From an uncultured Pelagibacteraceae bacterium (lineage in GTDB: Bacteria > Pseudomonadota > Alphaproteobacteria > Pelagibacterales > Pelagibacteraceae), in the NCBI GenBank assembly GCA_902563435.1, contig CACEXE010000007.1, forward strand, positions 1-57,923: a stretch of 57,923 bases of DNA, in the 5' to 3' direction. Position numbers and translations under genes: made by a program. Within the stretch, counting starts at the first letter, position 1. The number at the start of each line of letters is the position of its first letter. The notes beneath the pieces are model-generated. The model was not told where the DNA came from and ran no database searches. It saw only the letters and a program-made list of their open reading frames with translations. Below, piece by piece: positions 17,010 to 25,453 of this stretch.

Positions 17010-18353
17010 ATGAGTTCAGAAAAGCCACAAATACCAAATTCTTTAAATGAACATTGGATGCCATTTTCATCCAATAGAGATTTTAAAGCAAACCCTAGAT
17101 TAATTGTTGAGGCAAAAGGTGTTTATTTAAAAAATCATCAAGGCAAGACACAAATCGATGCAAGTTCTGGATTATTTTGTAATCCATTGGGACATGGTAG
17201 AGAAGAAATAATTGAGGCAATCACAAAACAATTAAGAACAGTAGACTACGCTCAACCATTCCAACAAGGCTTTGGTGGATCATTTGAATTAGCAACAAGA
17301 ATTTCAAAACATACACCAGGAAATTTAAATAGAATTTTTTATACTATTTGTGGGTCAACTGCAGTTGAAACAGCAATAAAAATTTCAGTAGCTTATCATA
17401 AAGCTAGAGGTGAAGGGGAACGATTTAGATTTGTAGGTAGAGAAAGAGCTTACCACGGTATGAATATCGGCGCAACCTCAGTCGGCGGAATGATCAACAA
17501 TGTTAAAACATTTGCTAGTGTATTGATGCCGGGTGTTGTTCATATGAGACATACGCATTTACCAGAACATAAGTTTATATCAGGCCAACCAGAAACAGGA
17601 GTTGAAATTGCTGAAGACTTAGAAAGAATTTGCACAAACTTTGGATCAGAAAATATTGCAGCATGTATTGTAGAACCAATTGCAGGATCTACAGGAACTC
17701 TAGTCCCACCAAAAGGATATTTACAAAGACTAAGAGAAATTTGTGATAAGCACGGCATATTATTAATTTTTGATGAAGTTATAACTGGATGGGGAAGAAC
17801 GGGCTCTCCATTTGCATCACAAGAATATGGTGTTACACCAGATATTATAACTATGGCAAAAGCTACAACAAATGGAATAAGTCCTCTGGGTGCAGTTGCA
17901 TGCAAAGAAGAAATCTATGATACGGTAATGGATGGATCACCAAAAGGCTCTATAGAATTATTTCATGGTTACACATATTCAGGAATACCTGTTTCTGTTG
18001 CAGCAGGTTTAGCTGTTCAAGATATATTTGAAAAAGAAGATATATTTAATAGAGCTAAAAATTTAGCACCATATTTCCAAGAAGGTTTGATGTCGTTAAA
18101 AGATATAGACGTTGTTGATAACATAAGAGGTTATGGAATGATGGGTGGAATTGATATTAAAATGGATAAAAAACCTGGAGCAGCAGGATTTACATGCTTT
18201 AAACATTGTTATGATGCTGGAGTGAATTTTAAAGCAACAGGGGATTGTTTAATTATTGCACCAATGTTTATTTGTGAAAAAAAACACATCGATGAAATAA
18301 TAGATAAATTAAGAACTGGGATTACAAATTATTCGAAAAGCAAAAAAAATTAA
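17010..18353 (+). CDS. tpa: Taurine:pyruvate aminotransferase (class III)
   Basis: 447 residues, PLP-dependent class III aminotransferase. Motifs are SGLFCNPLGHGREEI, FYTICGSTAVETAIKI, GRERAYHGMNIGATS, LLIFDEVITGWGRTG (PLP Asp) and the Schiff-base lysine in ITMAKATTNGISPLGA. In this context it moves the amino group of taurine to pyruvate, giving sulfoacetaldehyde and alanine. It is divergent from tauA and 9 bp before ald, which regenerates pyruvate. Other omega-amino acids such as beta-alanine or hypotaurine are possible substrates, since the family is promiscuous. Confidence 0.85.
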   Translation: MSSEKPQIPNSLNEHWMPFSSNRDFKANPRLIVEAKGVYLKNHQGKTQIDASSGLFCNPLGHGREEIIEAITKQLRTVDYAQPFQQGFGGSFELATRISKHTPGNLNRIFYTICGSTAVETAIKISVAYHKARGEGERFRFVGRERAYHGMNIGATSVGGMINNVKTFASVLMPGVVHMRHTHLPEHKFISGQPETGVEIAEDLERICTNFGSENIAACIVEPIAGSTGTLVPPKGYLQRLREICDKHGILLIFDEVITGWGRTGSPFASQEYGVTPDIITMAKATTNGISPLGAVACKEEIYDTVMDGSPKGSIELFHGYTYSGIPVSVAAGLAVQDIFEKEDIFNRAKNLAPYFQEGLMSLKDIDVVDNIRGYGMMGGIDIKMDKKPGAAGFTCFKHCYDAGVNFKATGDCLIIAPMFICEKKHIDEIIDKLRTGITNYSKSKKN

Positions 18354-18362
18354 TCCACTTAT

Positions 18363-19478
18363 ATGAAAATAGGTGTTCCAAAAGAAATAAAGTCTCAAGA
18401 AAATAGAATTGGCCTTACTCCTGAAAGTGTAAAAATACTAACTTCAAATGGAAATGAGGTACTAGTAGAAAATAATGGTGGTTTCGAAGCTGGATTTTAT
18501 AATGAACAATATAAATCTGCAGGTGCAAAAATTTTAGATAAAGCTGAAGATATTTTTGATGATGCAGAAATAATCGTAAAAGTAAAAGAACCACAACCAA
18601 GCGAGGTAAAAATGATTAAAGAAAATCAAATTGTTTTTACATATTTACACCTAGCGGCTGCAAAAGAACTTACTAAAGGTTTAGTAAACTCTAAATCAGT
18701 TTGTATTGCTTATGAAACGGTTACTGACAACAACGGTAGATTACCTTTATTAGCTCCAATGAGTGCAGTTGCTGGAAGAATGTCAGTTCAAGCTGGTGCA
18801 CATTGCCTTGAAAAAAATCAAAAGGGGAGAGGACTTCTTTTAGGAGGAGCGCCTGGTGTTGATCCTGGAAATGTAGTGATTTTGGGTGGTGGAGTTGTTG
18901 GTGAAAATGCAGCAATTATTGCTACAGGTATGAAAGCAAAAGTTCATATAGTAGATAAATCAGAGAAAAGACTAAACGAATTATCAAAAAAATTTGGTGA
19001 TCTTATAATACCAAAATTGAGTGATGAAACTGATTTAGAAAAATTAATTTCAGAATGTGATTTATTAGTTGGAGGTGTTTTAATACCAGGTGCAGAAGCA
19101 CCAAAACTTGTCACAAAAAAGATGCTTAAAAACATGAAAAGAGGATCAGTAATAGTTGATGTTGCAATAGATCAAGGAGGATGCGTTGAAACAAGTAAAC
19201 CTACCACATTCGCTGAACCAACATACATTGTAGATGATATTGTTCATTATTGTGTAGCAAATATGCCAGGTGGTGTCCCTAGAACATCAACCATCGCATT
19301 AAATAATGCTACTCTTCCTTTTTTAAACAGAATAGCTAGTGATGGTTATTATAAAGCATTAAAAGATGATCCAAATTTCTTAGCTGGCTTAAATGTCCAT
19401 AAGGGTGAAGTAACATACAAAGCAGTTGCAGATGTTTTCGGATATAATTATTTAAGTGCTGGTGAGGCTATAAATTAA
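18363..19478 (+). CDS. ald: Alanine dehydrogenase
   Basis: 371 residues, the usual length. MKIGVPKEIKSQENRIGLTP opens the protein; GFYNEQYKSAGAKI, FTYLHLAAAKELT, the Rossmann VVILGGGVVGENAA and ANMPGGVPRTSTIALNNATL follow, all typical of Ald. It oxidises alanine to pyruvate, ammonia and NADH in the cytosol. Coupled with Tpa it closes the pyruvate/alanine cycle and releases taurine nitrogen as ammonium. It converges on the esterase gene with a 4-bp overlap. Confidence 0.93.
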   Translation: MKIGVPKEIKSQENRIGLTPESVKILTSNGNEVLVENNGGFEAGFYNEQYKSAGAKILDKAEDIFDDAEIIVKVKEPQPSEVKMIKENQIVFTYLHLAAAKELTKGLVNSKSVCIAYETVTDNNGRLPLLAPMSAVAGRMSVQAGAHCLEKNQKGRGLLLGGAPGVDPGNVVILGGGVVGENAAIIATGMKAKVHIVDKSEKRLNELSKKFGDLIIPKLSDETDLEKLISECDLLVGGVLIPGAEAPKLVTKKMLKNMKRGSVIVDVAIDQGGCVETSKPTTFAEPTYIVDDIVHYCVANMPGGVPRTSTIALNNATLPFLNRIASDGYYKALKDDPNFLAGLNVHKGEVTYKAVADVFGYNYLSAGEAIN

Positions 19479-20086
19479 TTAATCAAACTAGTTATCTTTT
19501 TTTCAATATTTTTGCTTATAATTTGAACACCTTTAGGATTTGGATGCATCCCGTCCTCAAGATTTAGCTCTGGCTTTAAGGCAACACCTTCTAGAAGAAA
19601 AGGTAAAAAAGTTAAGCTATATTTATCAGAAAGGTTAGAATAAATTATATTAAATTTATCTCTGTATTCTTTACCATGACTTTCAGGAGCAATCATACCT
19701 GCTAATATAATTTTAATATTTTTATCAATTATAATTTTAATTATTTTCTCTAAATTTTCTTTTGTCTCTTTTGGCTTTATACCTCTTAACATATCATTTG
19801 CGCCTAAACCCAAAACCAAAATATCAATATTCTTTTCAGATAGAGTCCAATTTATTCTATTTAAACCTCCCGCAGTTGTATCACCTGAGACACTTGCATT
19901 TATAATTCTGACATTTAATCCATTATTATTTAAATTTTTTTGAAGCACTGTAGACAAATGGTCTTCTTTATTAAGTCCATATCCAGCCATCAAACTATCT
20001 CCGAATAAAACAACTTTATTCTCAGCATTTACCCCAAATGCAACTAGACATAATATAATTATTTTAATAATACATTTTTTAAACAT
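19475..20086 (-). CDS. tesA: TesA-like SGNH esterase/lysophospholipase
   Basis: 203 residues with a hydrophobic signal-like N-terminus (IIKIIILCLVAFGVNA). SGNH blocks are VVLFGDSLMAGYGL (Ser), ASVSGDTTAGG (Gly), LGLGANDMLRG (Asn) and DGMHPNPKG (Asp and His). Such periplasmic enzymes hydrolyse acyl esters, lysophospholipids or acyl-CoAs. Its start codon overlaps the start codon of the divergent ABC ATPase in a CATG, the same divergent pairing seen for tesA and ybbA in many proteobacteria. Confidence 0.88.
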   Translation of the reverse strand: MFKKCIIKIIILCLVAFGVNAENKVVLFGDSLMAGYGLNKEDHLSTVLQKNLNNNGLNVRIINASVSGDTTAGGLNRINWTLSEKNIDILVLGLGANDMLRGIKPKETKENLEKIIKIIIDKNIKIILAGMIAPESHGKEYRDKFNIIYSNLSDKYSLTFLPFLLEGVALKPELNLEDGMHPNPKGVQIISKNIEKKITSLIN

Positions 20087-20750
20087 GACTAAACTTCTTA
20101 AACTTACAGATGTGAACTTAAACTATAATACTGATAACAATCTTATAAATGTTTTACAAGATGTAAGCTTTGAAGTTGATTATAAGGAAACAATATCTGT
20201 GGTAGGAGAAAGTGGGTCAGGAAAGACAAGCTTAATAATGCTGATAGGCGGTTTGGAAAAAGCATCTTCAGGAAAAATTGAATTTAAAAACTTTGAGATT
20301 TCGAGTTTAAAAGAAGATGAGATTTCAGAGATAAGACGAAAGGGTATTGGCATTGTTTTTCAATCATTTTATTTAATTCCCAATTATACAGCTATAGAAA
20401 ATGTGAGTTTAGCATTAGAAATTAATAAAATTAAAGATCCGATTAATAAAGCAAAAGAAATCCTAGATAAATTTGGCCTTGGAAAGAGGCTAAATAATTT
20501 ACCTAGTCAATTATCTGGAGGAGAACAGCAAAGAGTAGCAATTGCACGATCAATTGTTATGAAGCCTGAATTAATTTTAGCAGATGAACCAACTGGAAAT
20601 TTAGATAGTGAAAATTCTGAGCTAATCTCAAATATTCTTTTTGATTATGTAAAAGAAGAAAATGCAAGTTTAATTATGGTTACGCACGATAATAAATTGG
20701 CAAATCTTTCTAAGAGAATTATAAAAATTAAGGATGGTAAAATTGAATAA
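20085..20750 (+). CDS. ybbA: ABC exporter ATPase, YbbA/LolD type
   Basis: 221 residues. Walker A is GESGSGKTSLIM, the Q-loop GIVFQSFYLIPNYTAIENV is typical of the MacB/LolD/YbbA group, the signature is LSGGEQQRVAIARSI, Walker B is LILADEPTGNLD, and VTHDNKL is the H-loop. It works with the FtsX-like permease that follows (17-bp overlap). The ATG at 20085 shares bases with the divergent tesA start, so the leader is at most what lies inside tesA. Confidence 0.88.
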   Translation: MTKLLKLTDVNLNYNTDNNLINVLQDVSFEVDYKETISVVGESGSGKTSLIMLIGGLEKASSGKIEFKNFEISSLKEDEISEIRRKGIGIVFQSFYLIPNYTAIENVSLALEINKIKDPINKAKEILDKFGLGKRLNNLPSQLSGGEQQRVAIARSIVMKPELILADEPTGNLDSENSELISNILFDYVKEENASLIMVTHDNKLANLSKRIIKIKDGKIE

Positions 20751-23268
20751 AAATCAAAATTTTGGTCTTTATTTTAAATATGCTCTTAGAGATTTAACAA
20801 GAAGTTATAATAAGATCTCAAGTATAATTATTACTCTTTTTATAAGTCTCTTTATTTTAAGTTCTATAATGACGATTGAAGATAGTCTAGAAAATGAACT
20901 TAATGAAAATGCAAAATTATTATTAGGGGGTGATATAGAAATTGACTACAACAACAAAATAGGTGATCAAATTAAAATAGATAAAATTACTAAATTTGCT
21001 ACCGTCTCCCAAATGGTTGAATTTAGCACAATGATTTCAACTGTTAATAAAAAAATCAACAAAACGTCATTTACTAGAGTAAAATCAGTTGATCAATTTT
21101 ATCCATTGTATGGAAAAGCACTCTATGAACCCAATGACGCTTTAGAAAAATTAAATCAGGTTGAAAGTTCAATATTAGTAAATGAAAATATTTTTAAAAA
21201 TTTAAATTTAAAAATAAACGACATTGTAAAGGTTCAAGACAAAGAGTTTAAAGTTATTGGTATAGTTAAAGTTTTACCAGATATTGGAGGTGCCTTTGTA
21301 TTTGGAGATTTTGCATTAACTGGAAAAAAAACTTTAGATAAGTTAGATTTAAATACCCTTGGTAGTTTTTTAAATTATGAATATAAAGTAAAATTTAACA
21401 AATCTGTTAAAAGTAAAGAGGGCATTAAAAGAGTAGAGAGCTTATTTAAAGATCAAAATAGAGTTAGATTAAGATACCCCGAAAACTCAGCTGGAGGCAT
21501 TAGACGGATTGTTGATAATTTTTCACAATTTTTATCACTTGTATCAATAAGCGCTATGTTAATTGCTGGTATTGGTATAGCGAATACTCTTTTATCATTT
21601 ATAAATCAAAAAAATTCGTCAATTGCAGTTCAAAAAGCAATAGGTGTATTTTCTGGAAATATAAAAACAATATATTATTTACAATTAGCTATCTTATTAG
21701 TTTTAATCACTGTATTTTCATATGGGTTAAGTTTTTTTTTAATCCCAATAGTCGATAAATATATTTCAGATGGCTTGGGTTTAAATATAGAAGCTAGTTT
21801 TTCTATTATAAATTTAATTATAGTTTTTTTAGTTGGAATGTTGGTAATGATAATATTTTCAATACCAACTGTTAATTCTATAGATCAAGTTAAAGCATCA
21901 AATTTATTTAGAAATGTATTTCAAAGTCTGCAATTTAATTATTCAGTGAAATCAGTAATAATTAGTATAGTATTATTGCTTATATTAATTAGTCTTTTTG
22001 CAATTAGGTCTTCAATACCATTTTATAGTGTTGCATATTTCGTATCATTTTTTATTTGTTTATTAATTTTTTATTATCTTTCTGTAACAATTATTCATTT
22101 ATTAAAAAAATATAAAAATTCTAAGATTTCAGTAAAAATAGCGGTCAAAAATATAACTCAATCAAAAAGTATCACGCCCATTACAATAATGTCTTTAGGT
22201 CTTGGAATGACACTTTTGTTAACGCTGGCATTTGTAGGCTCAAATTTTAAAAGAGAAATTTCCAAATCTATTCCAGAAATTGCACCAGATTATTTTTTCT
22301 TAGGAATTCAAAATGATCAACGAGAAAAATTCGAAAAAATAATATTTGATTCTGATAATAAGTCAAAATTAGAGGTAGTTCCTATGGTTTCAGCAGGTCT
22401 TGTAAAAATTAATGGTATAGATCCTAATTCTTACATTAAAAATACTAATGACAGTTATTGGGTTATAATGAATGATAGAAGAATATCATGGTCAGATGAG
22501 ATACCAAAAGATAATCCTTTAACACAAGGTAACTGGTGGGATTTATCAAGCCCAGACAAATTACAAATTTCTTTGGATAGCAAAGTGGCAAAAGATTTTG
22601 AAGTTAAAATTGGAGATATATTCACTCTCAACATTTATGGGAGAGAAATAGATGGTGAGGTAGTGAATTTTAGATTAGTTGATTATAGAGATCTTAGCAT
22701 TAATTTTGCAATGTTGCTAAACCCTCAATTTGCAAATAAAATTCCACATGAATACCTTTCGACAGTAAAGTTTAATAATATTGGTAAATTCGATGATATT
22801 AATTTTCTAGACGAATTCCCCAGCGTTTCTATTGTAAAAATCTCTGATTATTTAAAAAAAGTAACTGATGTTCTCAATAAAGTATTTATAGCGGTCATTA
22901 TAATTTCAACTGTTACAGTGATAATAGGATTGGTTGTAATATCCAGTGCGATTATAGTGCAAGGAAAAATAAAAACTTTCCAAAATTTAGTTTTTAAGAT
23001 TTTGGGATTTTCAAAAAAAGAAATAATTTATTCATCTTTAATTGAATTTATAATTACATTTTTTTCTATAATTCTTTTCTCTACATTTTTTTCTATAATT
23101 TCATCAAAATTTATTATTGAAAATATTTTTCAACTTAAATGGCTATTTGAATTTGATATATTCTTAAATGTAACAATTACAGTTGGATTAGTAACAATGA
23201 TATTAATAGTCTTTACAAACCTCAAGTATCTAAGTCCAAAAGTTTATCCGCTAGTGAGGAATGAATAA
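20734..23268 (+). CDS. ybbP: Large FtsX-like ABC permease, YbbP type
   Basis: 844 residues. There is an N-terminal helix (about 25-50), a periplasmic region, a three-helix FtsX block (about 260-400), further helices (about 405-455), a second periplasmic domain and a last FtsX block (about 700-840, beginning VFIAVIIISTVTVIIGLVVI). This duplicated layout matches YbbP/LolC-like permeases acting in envelope lipid or lipoprotein handling. The chosen start overlaps ybbA by 17 bp; a shorter start at LNKNQNF is possible. Substrate is unknown. Confidence 0.82.
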   Translation: MVKLNKNQNFGLYFKYALRDLTRSYNKISSIIITLFISLFILSSIMTIEDSLENELNENAKLLLGGDIEIDYNNKIGDQIKIDKITKFATVSQMVEFSTMISTVNKKINKTSFTRVKSVDQFYPLYGKALYEPNDALEKLNQVESSILVNENIFKNLNLKINDIVKVQDKEFKVIGIVKVLPDIGGAFVFGDFALTGKKTLDKLDLNTLGSFLNYEYKVKFNKSVKSKEGIKRVESLFKDQNRVRLRYPENSAGGIRRIVDNFSQFLSLVSISAMLIAGIGIANTLLSFINQKNSSIAVQKAIGVFSGNIKTIYYLQLAILLVLITVFSYGLSFFLIPIVDKYISDGLGLNIEASFSIINLIIVFLVGMLVMIIFSIPTVNSIDQVKASNLFRNVFQSLQFNYSVKSVIISIVLLLILISLFAIRSSIPFYSVAYFVSFFICLLIFYYLSVTIIHLLKKYKNSKISVKIAVKNITQSKSITPITIMSLGLGMTLLLTLAFVGSNFKREISKSIPEIAPDYFFLGIQNDQREKFEKIIFDSDNKSKLEVVPMVSAGLVKINGIDPNSYIKNTNDSYWVIMNDRRISWSDEIPKDNPLTQGNWWDLSSPDKLQISLDSKVAKDFEVKIGDIFTLNIYGREIDGEVVNFRLVDYRDLSINFAMLLNPQFANKIPHEYLSTVKFNNIGKFDDINFLDEFPSVSIVKISDYLKKVTDVLNKVFIAVIIISTVTVIIGLVVISSAIIVQGKIKTFQNLVFKILGFSKKEIIYSSLIEFIITFFSIILFSTFFSIISSKFIIENIFQLKWLFEFDIFLNVTITVGLVTMILIVFTNLKYLSPKVYPLVRNE

Positions 23269-23294
23269 GATTTAATATTTTGTAGATTTTGGTT

Positions 23295-23684
23295 TTAAAT
23301 AGAAGCTTTTAAAGCTTCATAAATTAAATCCTCTGTAGTTTCACCTATGCTTCTATAAACTTCCGTATCACCCTTGAAAATTAATAGAGTAGTTTGATAA
23401 AGCACATCAAACGAATTTGCTATATCTCTGTTTGTTACATCAAATGCAAAATATTCGATGTTATCGAATTTAATATCTAACAATTCACCATTTTTTTTTG
23501 CTTTTTGCAAAACTTTCATTTGATTTGCACAAGATCCACAATATTCGATCCAAGAACTGATAACTATAATTTTGCCCTCAGATTGGGCTTTGCTAAACAA
23601 ATCTTTATCAAATGTTGTTTTCTTTTCCATGGAATTTGCAGCAAATGCAAAAAAACAAAAAATAAAAATCGAAAATATTTTCAT
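23295..23684 (-). CDS. Exported thioredoxin-like protein
   Basis: 129 residues with a signal peptide (MKIFSIFIFCFFAFAANS). A thioredoxin-fold domain follows with the redox motif EYCGSCANQM (Cys-Gly-Ser-Cys) and DVTNRDIANSFDV; the region VLYQTTLLIF stands where the cis-Pro loop should be. It resembles DsbD C-terminal/thioredoxin_7 domains, acting as a periplasmic thiol reductant or oxidant. It converges on ybbP and is divergent from thiV across a long leader. Confidence 0.75.
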   Translation of the reverse strand: MKIFSIFIFCFFAFAANSMEKKTTFDKDLFSKAQSEGKIIVISSWIEYCGSCANQMKVLQKAKKNGELLDIKFDNIEYFAFDVTNRDIANSFDVLYQTTLLIFKGDTEVYRSIGETTEDLIYEALKASI

Positions 23685-23781
23685 AGAATTTACTAATTAC
23701 ATCCTGTAGCAAATAAAGAAAATAATTAATAGTGACACATGTGTTTGAGATTTAAGCTGAAAATTTAATAAAATTTCTTCT

Positions 23782-23934
23782 CTAGGCTTCAAACTACGAA
23801 GCCTAGTATTATAATTAACTTATAATAAGAGAGAGAAACTAAGTAGTATAGCATCAGTCATATTTTAGGAGCGCTAATAGTGAATAATAGCTATGTATAA
23901 TTCAAATAGTTGATTAACATCTCTCTTTACTTAT
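23782..23934 (+). ncRNA. Candidate structured RNA / leader upstream of thiV
   Basis: The gene-free stretch 23685-24021 contains a 9-bp hairpin CTAGGCTTC/GAAGCCTAG (23782-23806) and then a region whose ends pair. AAGAGAGA at 23827 pairs with TCTCTCTT at 23920-23927, extended by ATAA with TTAT at 23931-23934. The enclosed about 85 nt include a further TATAGC/GCTATG pairing. No open frame is seen. It could be an independent small RNA (a 6S-like long hairpin is one thought) or part of the thiV leader. Strand is assumed from thiV. Confidence 0.35.
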
Positions 23935-23956
23935 TTATCATTTAATATAAAAATTA

Positions 23957-24019
23957 TTAATGGGGTGCCATATGGCTGAGAAATACCCAAGGAACCTGTC
24001 CGGTAATTCAGAAAGGGAA
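23957..24019 (+). promoter_or_regulatory. TPP riboswitch (THI element)
   Basis: The conserved core is plain: GGGGTGCC (23962), GGCTGAGA (23974), ACCC, GAACCTGTCCGGTAATTC and AGAAAGGGA. It ends 3 nt before the thiV ATG and contains the purine-rich ribosome site, so thiamin diphosphate binding would block translation initiation. In SAR11 this element is known to precede thiV. Confidence 0.93.
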
Positions 24020-24021
24020 AA

Positions 24022-25452
24022 ATGGATCAGATAAACATCTTAAATCAATCATCTGCAATTTTATTAACCCTAATTATTAGTATTATTTTTGTAATAGTTG
24101 GCCTTGTATATTCAAAAAAATTTCAAGGGTTAAACAATTATTTAGTTGCAAGTAGATCTGTAGGGACCTTTTCACTAACTACTAGTTTAGTTGCATCTGC
24201 CTTAGGAGCATGGATTTTATTCGGTCCCGCATCAGCAGCAACCTGGGGAGGAGTAGGGGCTGTTATTGGATATTCTTTAGGGACAGCATTTCCTCTTTTT
24301 GCATTAATTTATTTAGGAAAAAAATTTAGAGATAAATACTCAACAGGGAAATCTTTAATTGAAGTAATTAGATCAAGATTTGGCTCACAATTATTTAAGT
24401 TAATTTTGTTTTTATCAATTTTTTATATGACTATTTTTTTAATAGCAGAAGTTACCGCCGTTTCAATTTTAATTAATTACATTTCAGGAACTGATCTATG
24501 GATCACGGCATCTATTGTAATTGTCAGCTCACTTGTCTACACTTTGTATGGAGGGCTTAGAGCTTCAATATTTACAGATAATATACAATTCATAGTTTTT
24601 GGTTTGCTTTTAATAATTGCATTTTCTTATTTAATTTCTTTTAATTCTAATGACTTTAGTTTTGAGTTTGTAAAACAGAACAAGCCTCATTTGTTAAGTT
24701 CAGGTTATTTACCCAACTTCACTGCAGGTCTAACTTTTTTTATAGCTGTTGCAGCAACTAATCTTTTTCATCAAGGTAACTGGCAAAGAGTTTATGCTGC
24801 TAAAAATAATAAAGTTTTAAAAAATAGCTTAATAGTTTCTTTTATAATTATTATACCAATAGTATTCATGATGGGCTTTTCAGGTTTAGTTGCAACCTCC
24901 CAAAATCCAAGCGTGGTTCCAGACCTTGCATTCTTTTCTTTATTGTTAAAAGACCAAGCCATCTTTTTATCAATAATAATAACTATTTTAGCAATTTCAC
25001 TGACAGTGAGCAGTATAGATACACTGGTAAATGCTATCTCTAGTTTGATTATTGTTGATGGAAATAAAGTTATAAAATTTAAAGGTAATTATTTAAAATT
25101 ATCTAAACAAATTATAATATTTTTATCCTTGATTTCATTTTTTGTTGCATCAAAAGGATTAAGTATTTTATATCTATTTTTATTAGCTGATTTATTTTGT
25201 TGTGCAGCGGTATTAAGTGTATTTTATGGTTTTTATTCAAAATCATTTAATGAAAAAAATGCATATGTTTCAATTATAGTTGGTTTAATTGGTGGAATTC
25301 TATTATTTCCTAGTCCCGATTTCTCAAAATCAATACTTGTAGGAATAATATTACCTGCTGATTTTTTTCCAATATTTATCTCACAATCTTTGTTGTTTTG
25401 CTCATTTATTGTTGCAACACTCTTACCTATGGTTACGTGGAAATTGAGGTAA
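24022..25452 (+). CDS. thiV: Sodium:solute symporter, ThiV type (thiamin precursor uptake)
   Basis: 476 residues with about 13 hydrophobic helices, SSS family. Characteristic parts are YLVASRSVGTFSLTTSLVAS, ALGAWILFGPASAATWGG, YTLYGGLRASIFTD and LFHQGNWQRVYAAKNNK. SAR11 cells lack de novo pyrimidine (HMP) synthesis, and a riboswitch-controlled SSS transporter called ThiV is proposed to import the precursor. The TPP riboswitch directly upstream supports this. It ends 1 bp from the convergent helicase gene. Substrate identity is established knowledge plus context, not readable from the sequence. Confidence 0.85.
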   Translation: MDQINILNQSSAILLTLIISIIFVIVGLVYSKKFQGLNNYLVASRSVGTFSLTTSLVASALGAWILFGPASAATWGGVGAVIGYSLGTAFPLFALIYLGKKFRDKYSTGKSLIEVIRSRFGSQLFKLILFLSIFYMTIFLIAEVTAVSILINYISGTDLWITASIVIVSSLVYTLYGGLRASIFTDNIQFIVFGLLLIIAFSYLISFNSNDFSFEFVKQNKPHLLSSGYLPNFTAGLTFFIAVAATNLFHQGNWQRVYAAKNNKVLKNSLIVSFIIIIPIVFMMGFSGLVATSQNPSVVPDLAFFSLLLKDQAIFLSIIITILAISLTVSSIDTLVNAISSLIIVDGNKVIKFKGNYLKLSKQIIIFLSLISFFVASKGLSILYLFLLADLFCCAAVLSVFYGFYSKSFNEKNAYVSIIVGLIGGILLFPSPDFSKSILVGIILPADFFPIFISQSLLFCSFIVATLLPMVTWKLR

Positions 25453-25453
25453 T

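Noticed and set aside
17540..17905. 121-codon minus-strand frame opposite tpa
   Set aside because: Shadow of a strongly conserved aminotransferase.
23782..23806. Hairpin considered as an intrinsic terminator
   Set aside because: No T-run follows on either strand, so it is noted only as structure in the leader.
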